From Ascarosepion bandense (lineage: Eukaryota; Mollusca; Cephalopoda; Sepiida; Sepiidae): a DNA stretch of 64,000 nt. Under the pieces are notes generated by a model, which saw only the letters and a program-made list of their open reading frames with translations, was not told the DNA's origin and did no database searches. The stretch is from positions 742,501 to 806,500 of the forward strand of contig JBBBDQ010001294.1 of assembly GCA_037127315.1 (NCBI GenBank). Direction: 5' to 3'. Every line of letters begins with the position of its first letter. Position 1 is the first letter of the stretch. Of the stretch, positions 21,577 to 32,781 are shown in pieces. The translations under genes were made by a program, and so were the position numbers.

Positions 21577-22189
21577 ATCAAATTAACTAACAAAATGTGT
21601 TTTGTTTCTTGTCACTAAAAATTCTGTTGACCGGTGTTATTTAACCCATGGCTGTGGTGAAAAAGATAGATTTATACAACACCAAAAATTTCAACTGAAG
21701 TTCAAACTCAACTCATTGGTTTATATATATTTTTAACCTGACAAATTCTTATTGCTGCAAATACTATTTTTAATAAATACACATGTTTTAGTTGCTGTCC
21801 TTACTTTTTTATTATTTCTTTAAACAGTAAAATTAATAACAATCAGCATAGATTGAAAAATCCTACTAAATAAAAATTGTACCTCTTGACAAGAATCAAA
21901 CCTGTATCTGCTTTTTCCATCAGCGAAACTGTTCTTTTTGCCGAAATGTGCTGCTTCTAACTTGTCCATGGAAGACCATCTTGATGATGCAAAGTTCAAA
22001 TTACCTCTTTAAGGAATGCTCATCTCTTGTCAGGATTTTCATCAGTATTGTAACAGTGAATAAACAAAGTCCTGATTAAGAGCTTTCACTCTTTTAATCA
22101 ATATACAGAATTGAGACCAAAATTGAGACAGAAAACCGACCAAAATAGAAGAAAGAGCTACTTATTTGTTACTTTTTTACTTGAATGCT

Positions 22190-22285
22190 TGTTTCAAATG
22201 TTTGGCCAGAACATCAGCAGCACCCAAACAGATATGGCAATAGTATTCAATGCATGGATGAATGGTAGATTTATAAATGTGCAAG
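22190..22285 (-). mobile_element. Jockey/I-like LINE, internal scrap
   Basis: Matches the segment encoding IYKSTI-PCIEY-CHIW. It is cut off on both sides; a SINE family 2 copy begins at 22286. Confidence 0.65.
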
Positions 22286-22634
22286 ATGGATTATCTATAT
22301 TTCTGAGATGAGGTAGTATTTACAGTATTTACATTATTCGGACTATTGTTCACATTTCTGTTGGCATTTGTACGATGTTTCGGTCGTTGTACACTCCAGC
22401 TTTCTTCAGGTGCTAGGAATTTTGAACAGAACCCTTTATTACAATCACTGGGGTATATGAACTCCATTCCTTGCATATTAGTGCCTCTTTTAAAAGTCAT
22501 AAGTTAACGCCTTCTAACCATGTAAGTTACTTGTTCACCACTGCTGTAGCCTGGTATTGAACTCACAACTCTTTGGGTCAAGTTACAGGAACTAACCAAC
22601 ATCTATATCCACTAAGCCATTTGTCCTTAGAGAC
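22286..22634 (-). mobile_element. tRNA-derived SINE family 2
   Basis: On the minus strand: 'gacaaatggcttagtggatatagatgttgg', B-box-like 'gtgagttcaataccagg', 'ggtgaacaagtaac', 'gataact', 'aaagggttctgttc', 'cctagcacctgaagaa', and an end 'tctcagaaatatagat'. About 345 bases. Confidence 0.75.
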
Positions 22635-22886
22635 AGCTGAGGTTTCTAGGACATGTAATGAGGAAGGAAGACTTGGAGAACCTAATAATCACAGGTCAGA
22701 TAGAGGGAAAGAGAGACAGTGAAAAGCAGCATGAGACCTACTTGTTGGGCTTGAGCAGATGGACGGTGGAGCAGAGTTTCAGAGAAAAAACCAAGAGGAA
22801 AAATATTAAGCATAAAAATGGATAGGGGCAAGAGGAAATCCATGGTGACCTATGTCCTGAAAGGACATGGTACATAAAGAAGAAGA
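22625..22886 (+). mobile_element. RTE-like LINE, 3' end
   Basis: Contains 'aggtttctaggacatgtaatgag', 'cagatagagggaaagagagacag' and 'cctatgtcctgaaaggacatgg', ending in 'taaagaagaagaaa', the family's GAA-type tail. Confidence 0.75.
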
Positions 22887-24135
22887 AATATCTCAGTTTC
22901 ATATTTAGTAACTCAACTCTTCTATTTTTTGTTTTATCTGCTGTGACCAGGTATTGAACTCACAACTCTTCTGTTCAAATCACGTTTTGGATCACTCAAC
23001 TAATGCTTGTAACCACCAAAGTGTTAGATTTTTTACGGGAAGCACATATAGGGGGATAATATTTTTGAGAAGAGGTATTGTAGCTATTTACATCATTCAT
23101 ACTATTATCCGCATCTTTACTGCAATATTCAAAATGTTTCAGATGCTGTACGCTCTGGCTTTTATCATGTGACATAGGTTGGAACTTCAAACCAAAGCCT
23201 TTATTTAGTCCACAGGGTTAGATTGTTCTAATTCCATATGCCATGCCTTTTAACCAATATCTCAGTTTCCCTTTATTAACTCAATTTTCCTAGTTTTTGT
23301 TTAATTACACGCTGGCCATGTATTGAACTTACAACTCTTTGGGTTATGTCACTTTTTGGATTGCCCAACCAATGCTTTCATCCACCAAAATTTGTTTTTT
23401 TATTGAAAGCATATGTACTATCACTGAGTAGTATAATACTTTTGACTGTTATCCTCGTATGTATTACTATATTCAAAATTCTTTGACCATTGTACGCTCT
23501 GGCCCTCATCAGATGATATATGCCGGAATTTAAAACCAAACTATTTGTTAAGTCTACAGGTGTAGATTGTTCTAATTCCAGATACCATGTCTTTTTGTGA
23601 TATCTCAGTTTCAGTCAATCCCCTGTAGTAACACAACCCTCAAAGTTTTATTTTCCCCTCTGCTGTAGTCAGGTATTCAACTTGAAACACTTTGGGTCAA
23701 GTGACTTTTTGGATCACTCTACCAATGCTTTTATTAAAAAAAATGTTGGGTTTTTTTTATTGTAAACTCATGTACAAACACAATAAGGTATAATATTCTT
23801 GAGAAGTGGTAATGTTACTATTTACATCATTTGGATTATAATCCGCATCTTTATTGCTATATTCATGACACTTCAGATGTCCACACTGGCCTTCATCAGG
23901 TGTTTTGGAATTTCAAACCAAATTTTTTATTTAGTTCACAGTGGTAGATTGCTCTAATTCCAAGTGCCATGCTTTTTGGGGAATATCTCAGTTTCAGTTC
24001 ATCCTCTTTAGTAACTCAACTCCTCAAGTTCTTCTTTTTGGTGTGGATAGGTATTGAACTCACAAATGTTTAGGTCAAATAACTTTTGAATCACTCAGTT
24101 AATGCTTTTATCCACTAGGGACAAACTATTTCTTG
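22887..24135 (-). repeat. Tandem array of diverged SINE family 2 units, ~345-380 bp each
   Basis: The marker ATATCTCAGTTTC recurs near 22888, 23258, 23603 and 23983. Between markers each unit has, on the minus strand, the SINE family 2 landmarks (gtgagttcaatacc, the 'atccactagg' head, the 'cattttgaat..agcaat' body). Three full units and one partial. The units differ at many positions, so the array is old. Confidence 0.75.
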
Positions 24136-24164
24136 TAGCGATTCTCTGATGTCACACTGGCAAA

Positions 24165-24482
24165 TTACATCCTTAAAAATACTGACAGGCCAAGGATGAA
24201 CTGCAGTGTAGGCAACATTATCTGCTGTTTATGCCAAAAAACAAGTTGTGGTCGACTCACTCTGGCTGATAAGGTTACTGAAATTCTGTTCAAAATGAGT
24301 CCCTCTGCTTCAGTGATGCTTTTGGCAGTCTGCACTGCTTGTTCTGCATTTCCATTTGCTTGAAGAGAGTATGGGCTGATGTGTGAAATTCCTTGAGAAA
24401 AAGGATTCTGTAGGACTTGACAGAACGACTTCCTGCTTCCAATGAATTCCAGACTCAATAAATCAGCCTGGCACTTTGACAA
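24165..24482 (-). pseudogene. Ty3/Gypsy-type integrase fragment
   Basis: The frame contains ISHISPYSLQANGNAEQAVQT, which matches the retroviral-type integrase core around the third catalytic acidic residue (typical pattern S-P-Y/x-Q-S/A-N-G-x-A-E-R-A-V-Q). Upstream FIGSRKSFCQVLQN fits the preceding segment. The rest drifts out of frame. No LTR is visible nearby. This is an isolated relic that cannot act alone. Confidence 0.6.
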
Positions 24483-24799
24483 CAGAGACTACCAGGATAA
24501 TCAACAGGAAGTAAAATTATTCATACTCTGCTCTGGTGCTCCAAGAACTAGGGAGGGGGATATATAAAGAGTCCATTCCATGAGTTTCCTACACCCTTAT
24601 TTGTAACAGTGGTGCTTGCTAAAAGCTATAAAAATGAATAGAAAATTTGTATTTAAGAGTCCAATTGTAAATTTCTTGGCTTGTCAATAAATCATGGAAA
24701 GTGTTGCTTAGTGGTAATTTACCATATGGAGATTGTTACAAGCAAAATTTTGAGACAAGCATAATTCTAAAAAAATTAAAATGAACTGGTTACAACTTT
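24483..24799. other. Intergenic, nothing recognised
   Basis: About 310 bases of AT-rich sequence between an integrase relic and an RTE-like LINE piece. No motif stood out. Confidence 0.45.
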
Positions 24800-25340
24800 T
24801 TAAAAATCTGAAAGCATGGCCAAGGACACATTTCAAAAGATAACCAGAGTACTGAGAGACCGGAAAATCTCACTGGAAACAAAGAAAAGAGTGCTGCTCT
24901 GGTATATGATATCTGTCCTTTTGTATGGCAGTGAATGTTGGACAATCTTCTCAAGAATGAAGGAAAGTCTCAAGGCAGCAGAAATTTGGTTCTACAGAAG
25001 GATACTAGGGATACTATGGACTGAGCACATGAGCAATGATGAGGTGCTGGAGAGGATGCAAATGAGAAGAAAAATCATACTTAACATCAGAATGAAACAA
25101 CTGAGGTTCCTGGGACACATGAGGAAAGAAGGTCTGATACTCATAGTATGAATGGAAGGAAAGAGAGACAGGGGAAAGCAGCATGAGATATATTTGATAG
25201 GCCTGAGCAAATGGATGATGGAGTGGGGTTTGGGAGAGAAACCAAGAAAAATATTGAGAGTGACAAGAGACAGGACAATGTGGAAGTCCATGATCATCTA
25301 CATCCTGAAGGGACATGAGAAAATGAAAAAGAAGATAATG
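24800..25340 (+). mobile_element. RTE-like LINE, 3' end with a 111-residue open frame
   Basis: Encodes MAKDTFQKITRVLRDRKIS, ETKKRVLLWYMISVLLYGSECWT, WFYRRILGILWTEHMSNDEVLER and RFLGHMRKEG: the thumb and C-terminal part of the reverse transcriptase. The frame is then broken; EGKRDRGKQ and WKSMIIYILKGHE follow in a second frame. The (GAA)n tail is degenerate. Confidence 0.8.
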
Positions 25341-25426
25341 TAAGTTGTTTTTTTATATGTGTCTTGGTATAAAATCTAACCAAAGTCATTTAGTTAGTTT
25401 CTTTATAAGTTTTGGACAACTATTCT

Positions 25427-26068
25427 GCACATATACAAATCTACCATCCGCCCGTGTATTGAATATTGCTGCCATATCTGGTCGGGTGCCCCTGCTGCTC
25501 TCCTTGGGCTTCTTGACAAAATACAAAGGAGGATCTGTAACGTGGTTGATACTGACTTGGCAGACCGGCTGCAGCCGCTCTCACACCGGCGTGATGTAGC
25601 TTCCCTGTGCCTCTTCTACAAGTACTTTCATGGCTTCTGCTCTGATGAGCTTAGATCACTGGTGCCGCCTAAGCAGGAATTTACACGAGATACTAGATTA
25701 GCAACTAGGTCCCACCCTTTTACAGTTAAACAAATAAGATGTAACCGTAAATTCTACTCCAACAGCTTCTTTTCTCGCGCTTCCCGCCTGTGGAACTCCC
25801 TTCCACAAGTCTGCTTTCCCGACAGTTACAATCTCCAGGTGTTTAAATGTAGGGTCAATAGACACCTCCTATCACACTAACTCCCAACTATTCTCAGAAC
25901 ACTCTCATCTACCCAACCCTCATTCTCGGTATCCTTACCCGCCTATCACCCACCCTCTGTTATTTCCTATATTTAATCAGCCTTTCTCCACTCTACGTAG
26001 CCCCCTGCACAGTAGTGGCAGTGACATGCCTTGCTCGGGGTGAAACGCTTATAAAAAAACAAAAAAAA
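25427..26068 (+). mobile_element. Jockey/I-like LINE, young 5'-truncated 3' end
   Basis: Starts in LHIYKSTIRPCIEYCCHIW and runs through LADRLQPLSHRRDVASLCLFYKYFHG, RSLVPP, TRLATRSHPF, SNSFFSRASRLWNSLP and HLLSH-stop, then the 3' tail and poly(A). There is one frameshift at about 25540. It keeps CpG sites (for example 'tcgcgcttcccgcc') that are mutated in older copies, so insertion is recent. Confidence 0.85.
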
Positions 26069-26182
26069 AAATAGAAGATCAGCCAAGAAATTTGCCTTAA
26101 ATTGTTCTGGATATATAAAAATTTATACATCATTTTCTTATTTTTTTAAAATTAAAAGAAATTGTTCATCTTATGAGTTTAA

Positions 26183-26231
26183 TCAGATCTTTGAAGAAGC
26201 TTTAATAAAAGTGTAACCTGTTAGATTCAGA
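26183..26231 (+). ncRNA. Hammerhead-like motif, family G, degraded
   Basis: GATCT-TTGAAGA-AGCTT...AAAGT-GTAACCTGTT-AGATT: core C1 and the GAAA box are mutated, but helix I (GATCT/AGATT) and spacing are kept. Compare the better copy at 40616. Confidence 0.35.
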
Positions 26232-26280
26232 CACATTTTCTACTTTGTTCTTCATTTATTTTATCATATATATATATATT

Positions 26281-26533
26281 CAAGTTCAAATTCCAGTTCA
26301 ATTCATTCAATTCACTTTTGCACAAATACCCTTAGGAAAGGTATTAATTCACCTTTTCTCCCTCTAGATATTGTCTAAATAGAAGTACAGATTGAGTTGT
26401 ATAGCCTTGGTTGGCAATCAGTTTACTGCAGAAAATAATGGCAACCTGCAGTGAAAAAATCTTTTGCTCAGTCAGTCATATCTCTTTTGGGATATGATCA
26501 CCCTTGCGTGCATCATGTATGGCACTTAACTGA

Positions 26534-26540
<7 letters not shown>
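26281..26540 (+). mobile_element. tRNA-derived SINE family 1, 5'-truncated
   Basis: Starts at 'caagttcaaattcc' and keeps all downstream blocks to 'tggcacttaactgactga', then an (AT)n run begins. Confidence 0.8.

Positions 26541-26579
<39 letters not shown>
26537..26579. repeat. (AT)n microsatellite
   Basis: About 42 bases of alternating AT that follow the SINE tail. Confidence 0.95.
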
Positions 26580-26581
<2 letters not shown>

Positions 26582-26786
26582 TTGATTAATCTTAAATGTA
26601 GGAGATAAAATTTGTGTTTGTTTAACTGTATCTGTCAACGTGTTCTTTTTAAATAAAATAAGAGAAAACATGCGTTGAGAGAAATCAAATCGTTGCTTTA
26701 TCACATGTGACACATATCTGATGTTTGAAACTATACCTCATTTTAAAAATACTGTTTCTCGGATTTTTAAATCATTCATCCTTATT

Positions 26787-26832
26787 AAATCTCTGAAGAA
26801 GCTTATTATAAGTGAAACTTTTAAGATTAAAG
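26787..26832 (+). ncRNA. Hammerhead-like motif, family G
   Basis: AAATCT-CTGAAGA-AGCTTATTATAAGT-GAAAC...TTA-AGATT. Core boxes are intact (CUGAAGA 26793-26799, GAAA 26814-26817). Helix II is A, CUUA / UAAG, U with one bulged G. Helix I is five pairs (AAUCU/AGAUU). The helix III part is altered (CUUUU instead of CAUGU). Confidence 0.5.
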
Positions 26833-27013
26833 ACACTTTTTTCCTACTTGTTCTTTATTTATTCTATTCATCTTGTCGAATTTTGATCTCTATATTCAGC
26901 ACATATATAGTTATATGAATTAATAAATATATATATGGGTGTGTACACATGTATAATAATATTATTCAGATGTTAAAAAAACAGTGCTCAACAGAGCTAT
27001 TATATATATATAT

Positions 27014-27583
27014 ATATTACGATATTTTCCAGCTTACAATACACTATGACTTGAAAGATGCACCCTAATATTGGAAAGAAATTTCTAAGATAATAATATC
27101 AGTCATACAACAACACATTCACCATGCATTCCTTACATACTGACACAACATGTTGTTTACATTAATCACTCATCCAATATTATTTGTATTGCAACAAAAT
27201 ACTTGTTAGTGGTTAATATACTATATATCTAATACTATGGTCAATATACTATATATCTTTCATTGTCTAAAGGTGTTTTTATTTTCATAAAAATGAAATA
27301 AATTTTTTTTAAATATGCATGTAAAAATATAAAACAATCAAAGGAATTTTATTCATTCTCAAATCCCAAAAACTCATCACTGCTAAATTCATGTAAAAGC
27401 TCTAAATTATCACTAGTTATCACTACTGTCAGTTATGTACAGTAAATGATCCTCACTACCATCCATGTCATGATGGTAATTATGGTAGTAACTGATATAT
27501 TCATCTTGAAAGATGTACGTGTATTTTTCAAGGTATTTTTAGGAAAAATTTACATCTTGTAAGCCAGAAAATACAGTTATAAA
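27014..27583. mobile_element. Non-autonomous DNA transposon, hAT-like ends
   Basis: Ends are inverted: 'acgatattttccagcttaca' at 27019 and 'cttgtaagccagaaaatacagt' at 27556, related to the 'aaaatacggtaa' termini common in hAT-type elements. About 565 bases, AT-rich, no transposase. Flanking AT repeats hide any target duplication. Confidence 0.45.
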
Positions 27584-27831
27584 TATACTTATTATCCTAC
27601 ACCAATGACAAATCTCATATCTTCTTCTAAATAAATAAACAGCAAGTTATGTCTGTCTCTGTGTCTAAAATCTCTCTAACTTATGCTACATTTGCTCTAC
27701 GTCAACATATAATACCTTCAATAAACCATTGAAGTTGATATGCTGTAAAACAAAATAAAGCAAACCAAACCAAAACTAATTAGCTACAGAGTTTTTAAGC
27801 AAGTATGTGATAAATATGGGATATATATGTT

Positions 27832-28190
27832 ATATTTGTCTATATTTCTGAGATATGGTAGTATTTACACTATTTACATTATTTGGACTATTGTCCTCAT
27901 CTTTGTTGACATTTGTATGATGTTTCAGCTGCTGTAACCTCTGGCCTTCTTCAGATGCTAGGAATTTCAAACCAAACCCTTTATTACGATCTCTGGGGTG
28001 TATCATTCTCATTTCTTGGTTGAAGTCTCTTTTGGCAGTCATGAGTTATCTCTCTCTAATCGGACCCTCTAAGTTATTGGTTCACTACTGCTGTGGCCTG
28101 GTATTGAACTCACAGCTCTTTGCGTCAAGTCACTGGAACTAACCAACATCTATATCTACTGAACATGGTTTATAAGTCCCAGAAATTCAG
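27832..28190 (-). mobile_element. tRNA-derived SINE family 2
   Basis: Full-length reverse copy: 'tctatatttctgagat' end, 'catcttt', 'ccttcttcagatgctaggaat', B-box complement 'ggtattgaactcac', head 'catctatatctactga'. Its head abuts the head of the next copy. Confidence 0.75.
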
Positions 28191-28195
28191 TTGTT

Positions 28196-28480
28196 CTTGT
28201 CCTTAAGGACACATGGCTTGGTGAATATAGATGTTTATTACTTCCAGTGACTTAACCCAAAGAGTTGTGAGTTCAATACCAGGCTATGGCAGTGGTGAAC
28301 AAGTAACTTTTGAGAGTTTGGTTAGTGGGAGATAACTCATGACTATCAAAAGAGGCTTTGCACAAGGTTTTGGTTTGAAGAAGACCAGAGCATACAACAG
28401 CCAAAACGTTGTACAAATGGCAACAAAGATGAGGACAATAGTCCAAATAATGTTAATAGTATAATATATACAGAAATGTT
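28196..28480 (+). mobile_element. tRNA-derived SINE family 2, forward copy head-to-head with its neighbour
   Basis: Starts at the palindrome GTCCTTAAGGAC, then 'acatggcttggtgaatatagatg', 'gtgagttcaataccagg', 'ggtgaacaagtaac' and 'acaaagatgaggacaatagtcc'. Confidence 0.75.
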
Positions 28481-28584
28481 TCTCATATATATATCTAATA
28501 CATTAACAGCATGTATCTTCACTGTTATCTTCAATAACTGGGCTACACAGATCAAATTAATGACAGCCTTATAATCATCTACAG

Positions 28585-28925
28585 TGAACTAAAAACAATG
28601 GTAGGGTGCCTTGCACTATGTTTCAAGGACATTTTCAAGAGTGACCTGAAACTCACAGGCAACAATTATGGTAGCTGGGAACAGCTAGCAGATGACTGCA
28701 GATGCTTGGTGACATGATGTTCAAGGAGGATTCATGGAGGTTGGAAAAAAGCAAAACTAACTGTTGGAGATCAAAAGACAACTCAGGAAGCAGAGAGAGC
28801 TCCATTCCACATTCTCTCTTCATCTGCCACACTTGTAGAAGAGAATGCCATGCAAAGATTGGACTATTATCCTACTCCAGGAGTGAGATTCGACTAAACA
28901 GGGTGATCATTACCTCATAAGATAA
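28585..28925 (+). mobile_element. LINE 3' end, FADD-type family
   Basis: Translation shows DLKLTGNNYGSWEQLADD and, further on, FICHTCRRECHAKIGLLSYSRS: the terminal LINE segment in which a Cys-His zinc-knuckle-like motif follows a WE.LA.DR region. It fits the 3' end of the element at 39112-39926. Frames are broken. Confidence 0.6.
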
Positions 28926-29084
28926 GTGAATGCTTACTTCCAAGAAACATGATAGAGGATAGGCTTAATATGTTCATGTAATTGACAAAGCCATTGAAGA
29001 CATAATAAAATATCAGGATCATGCAGGTTCTTAAGCATGGTGGCAGTGACAAAACAAAGCATGATTAAGATAGTCAAGGCAAGC

Positions 29085-29592
29085 ATTTAATATTGTTGCC
29101 ATATTTGGTCAGGGGCTCCAGCTATTTATTTTGAGATTCTTGATAAAATCCAAAAGAGGATCTGCAATATAACATATCCTGACTTATCAGCTGACCTTCA
29201 GTCATTTTCTTGCCAATTGTTTTTTCTACAAGTATTTTCATGGCAACTGCTCTGACAAACTTTTTCCCATGGTTCTCCGACCACATGAATTAATGCGTGC
29301 TACTAGATTAGCATCAAGGTTCCACCCATTTACCATCAAAATAGTTAAATGTAATCCCCTCTTCTACTCTAACAGTTTCTTTTCTTGCACTTCCGATTTG
29401 TAGAACTCCCTTCCATTTGCTTGCTTCCTTGATAGCTACAATCTCCAAAAATTTAAATTCAATGTCAATTGTCATCTATCTACTTGATTTTCATCCTTCT
29501 CCTATAATTTTTTCTTATACTGTAACCCCCTGCACACCAGTGGCAGTCATTGCCTTGTTTGGGGTAAAATGATTATATAAAAAAAAAGCACT
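29085..29592 (+). mobile_element. Jockey/I-like LINE, older 3' end
   Basis: Starts near 'tattgttgccatatttggtcaggggc' and runs to the tail 'taaccccctgcacaccagtggcag...gccttgtttggggtaaaatgatt' plus A run. Many stops, several CpG-to-TpG differences from the copy at 25427. Confidence 0.75.
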
Positions 29593-30250
29593 CCATATAC
29601 AGAAAACAGACAAAAACAGAAGAAAGAACATCTTAGCCTACACAGTTTTACAAGAATACAAATTTCAAATTAATTTATGAAGTAAAAGGTAGGTCATACT
29701 TTGTACTAGTAGATAACTAATAAACAATGACATGGTTTTATTAAAGAAATCAATAAACTTTTTATTTATAAGATTTTTATTTAAGTTATACAATTTGTAG
29801 CCTTTTTTAAATGAATCTGCAAATTATACACACAATCACAATTTTTTTATTAAATATTTACATCACATTTGCTCATTTCCAAAATGAAAATTCATTTTTC
29901 CTTTTGCATTTGTTTTACAATTTTGGATAAATTTTTTCCAAAAATTATATACAGATTTTTTTTTTATAAATATCAGCTGCTGAAGTATTAAAAAAACTCT
30001 CATTCTATTCACAATTGTTCACACTTGCAAATATGGATATGTATGTATTCGTATACATTAAATGAAATTGAATTAAAATTTAGAATATTTTGATACAAAC
30101 AAAAAATATTTTTTAAATTTTATTATTACCAATGGAACATAAAAATTATATTATGAAATATTAAATTCTAAAGTAAATGAAATATTTTTTAAAAGAAGTG
30201 TCTTAACATTTTTAAATTAAGATATAAACTGCTGCTCGTTCCTCACTTTT
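29593..30250. other. Intergenic, very AT-rich
   Basis: No gene or known repeat. Long A/T homopolymer runs. Confidence 0.45.
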
Positions 30251-30254
30251 ATAT

Positions 30255-30368
30255 TTATTTTATATATATTTTAGGAATTTATACCCTAACTTAGTACTCA
30301 TCATTTGTTTAAATGGAGATGCATACCAAATGATAAGTACTAAGTTAGAGCATAGATTTCTAAAATAA
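30255..30368. repeat. Inverted repeat
   Basis: 'tattttaggaatttata..ctaacttagtact..tcatttg' (30266-30312) is mirrored by 'caaatgataagtactaagttag..tagatttctaaaata' (30327-30366). Arms about 40 bp. It directly precedes a Penelope-like coding scrap and may be its terminus. Confidence 0.7.
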
Positions 30369-30409
30369 GTCGAAAAACACTTCCCTAAAAATAACCCTCT
30401 TAGCAAAAT

Positions 30410-30685
30410 TTTTAACAGAAATAATCTGAAATTAAGCTATAGCTATATTGATAACCTTGAGAACATCATCAAAAAACATAATTGTAAATGGATATAATAT
30501 ACTAAACAATCAAAAACATCCTAAAAATGTTAACAATCACAATAACAATAATTGCAATTTCCAAAAATCTATAAATAAATGTATAACTGACTCTATATTC
30601 TATCTGTGCTCTGTTTCTTCTTTTAACCAAAATTTCTCATTTTGCCAAAATTCCACAAATATATCTGGAAATACTAAAGAGTAAA
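30410..30685 (+). pseudogene. Penelope-like element: C-terminal scrap
   Basis: Translation shows LKLSYSYIDNLENIIKKHN and, in another frame, NCNFQKSINKCITDSIFYL, the same linker order as at 13975-14360. GIY-YIG catalytic residues are not visible. Confidence 0.5.
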
Positions 30686-30724
30686 TTTGTTCAATAAAAC
30701 TGCCACTGGCTTCAACTACCTACT

Positions 30725-31230
30725 GCAGACAACTTCAGAATCTCCTTTAACACTTCTGGATGATTGTATTGTTTAAGTTGGTGAATGCTGCCATAATCTT
30801 TGCCTTCAGTTCATCTTTGGTACTCCAGGGAGTTTTGATGGTCTCTTGCTCAAATGTGTCTCACACAAAATAATCAATGGGTTTGCACTCTGGGAAGTTA
30901 GGTAGTCGAATGTAAGGTGTGATGTTGTTGCAGAAATTGCCTAACAGCCTGCTTGTCTGGTATAGGGTAGAGTCCTGCTTACCAGACATAGGGTCTTCCA
31001 GCAGCTACTAGCTTGATCCAGGGGTGTACTACGTCCTCAAATCATTTGATGTAGGCCTCTGTGTAGAGGCATAATGTTGCAGTTACTAGTGATCATTCTT
31101 CACCTTCATAATCACCATTAAACTCATCTCTTTCCAAATTCTCTGCACTCTTCTCAGATAGACAACCAAACACTCTGAAATTTCATATTGGAGTTTCTGT
31201 CAAGTATGAAATGGTAACAATTTATCCATT
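30725..31230 (-). pseudogene. Mariner/Tc1-type transposase remnant, C-terminal half
   Basis: On the minus strand: PWIKLVAAGRPYVW, then blocks resembling WLSNNFC, NFPECNPL, and near 30850-30770 a segment like KMN..RQRLWQHSP (KAELKA.IMAAF in the related copy at 45240). The D,D catalytic region order is that of mariner-like transposases, which cut and paste DNA. Frameshifts and stops throughout. Confidence 0.6.
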
Positions 31231-31790
31231 GTACATTCATAAATGCACACACTAGATATCTCCTATTTACAATTTACTGTTAATCATATTTTCATCAGCA
31301 TTCATTTCTATTCATTTTTCAATAAACAAGCATTTAGTATTTTTCCTGAGATATTTATTTGTGACTGACAAGACACATGTTTTACAATCATAATTATCAT
31401 AATCATAATAATTATTTGTGAAAGGCTCAATAAAATGAACTGAAAAAGAGACATATTTTTTTTGACATTCTTTTTTTTTTTTTTACAAAGCTTTCATAAT
31501 ATAAATGAATAATTAAAAATAAAAATAAAAAACCCATTAATTAGATTATCAATTTCAAAGTTTTTTCACAATTTTTATCATTCATATTTTTTTAATTATT
31601 GACTCTTTACCATTTCATTTCATATCATCATCTTACAACCAGACGTTTCATATCATCAGTACAATGTAAATATATCTCTAATATATTATTAGTTTCACAT
31701 ACCATTTTTTTCACCCTATCTTCTGTGTTCTTCTGGAACCCCATTCTTTTATTTCCCTCTGTTTCTTTCATTCTCAGTAATATTTTGCAT
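31231..31790. other. Intergenic, AT-rich
   Basis: A poly(T) run and short imperfect repeats; nothing recognised. Confidence 0.45.
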
Positions 31791-31794
31791 TCTT

Positions 31795-32215
31795 CTTCCA
31801 CGTGCCATGTTCTTTCAGGGCATAGGCAATCATGGCCTTCCACATCTTCCTATCCCTTTTCACTCTTAATACTCCTTCTCCTGTTATCCCACTAAATCCC
31901 TGCTCCACCATCTATCTGCTCACATCCACTAAGAATGTCATGCATTGCTTTCACTTGTATCTCTTCCTTTCTATCTGTCCTGTGGGCATCAGGTTCTCTA
32001 TACCCTCCTTCCTCATTACATGTCCCACAAACTTCTGCTGTTTTGTTAAGTATCTGTTTCCATCCTTTCTAAAACCTTGTTGTTGCTTGCATGTTCTATC
32101 CATGGTATCCTTAACATCCTTCTGTAGATGACATTTTAAATGTTTCAAGTCTTTTCTTCATCTTTGAGGAGATTGTCTAGCATATTGAAGGACAGACATC
32201 AGAAAACAATCCAGT
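31795..32215 (-). mobile_element. RTE-like LINE, 3' end, reverse orientation
   Basis: On the minus strand: 'agacaatctcctcaaagatgaag', KFVGHVMRKEGIENLMPTGQIE, and 'atgccctgaaagaacatggcacgtggaagaag', i.e. the usual end with a GAA tail. The middle is frameshifted. Confidence 0.75.
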
Positions 32216-32469
32216 ACTTTCTCCTTTGTTTTGCATGCTAGTTGATTTAAAATCAGTTTTTTTAATAGTTGCTTTTTTTTAAAAAATACTGGTTCTAAAT
32301 TAGTTCTCAAATGTTATTCTTTAATACTTCACTAAATTTTGTTAACCCAACCTTGCTATATCCTGTAATTTCTGAATTTTAGTCAAACGTTTTTTGTTAG
32401 TAAAGCATGTTTTTTCTATTCTATTGTCAGCTTTTATTAGAAAATGCTTTAATTTATCCTGGGTATTAT
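32216..32469. other. Intergenic, AT-rich
   Basis: No recognised feature. Confidence 0.4.
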
Positions 32470-32479
32470 GATAAACTAG

Positions 32480-32740
32480 GTCTACGGCTATATCGTGTTG
32501 AATACACCAGTTCACGTTCGATCACCAAAGTTAAGCAACATCAAGCCTGGTCAGTACTTAATGGATGACCATTTGGGAATACCAGGTGCTGTAAACGTAA
32601 GGACCAAGAATGGTCCACTGGTCCTCCAGGTTTGGGGCTTGGGTGCAGGGCTAACAACCCCACCCCGTAAAAAAACAGTTTGTTACAGAAACAGCAGCAA
32701 AAAGTTGCTGCCCTATGCACCATCTGGGTGTGATGGATAA

Positions 32741-32781
<41 letters not shown>
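32480..32781 (+). mobile_element. 5S-rRNA-derived SINE with target site duplication
   Basis: Positions 32480-32597 align along their whole length to a 5S rRNA gene: GTCTACGG start, internal control region 'aagttaagcaac', 'agtactta.tggatgacc', 'tgggaataccaggtgctgt'. A non-5S body follows, containing 'gtgcagggctaacaaccccaccccgtaa', and the element ends in (ATG)n. The 9-bp GATAAACTA occurs before (32470-32478) and after (32779-32787), a target site duplication. Mutations make it unlikely to work as rRNA. Confidence 0.85.
32741..32781. repeat. (ATG)n microsatellite, SINE tail
   Basis: About thirteen ATG units; the terminal repeat of the 5S-derived SINE. Confidence 0.95.

Noticed and set aside
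32480..32597. Possible functional 5S rRNA gene
   Set aside because: Multiple substitutions, a SINE body attached, target duplication and a microsatellite tail mark it as a retroposed SINE.
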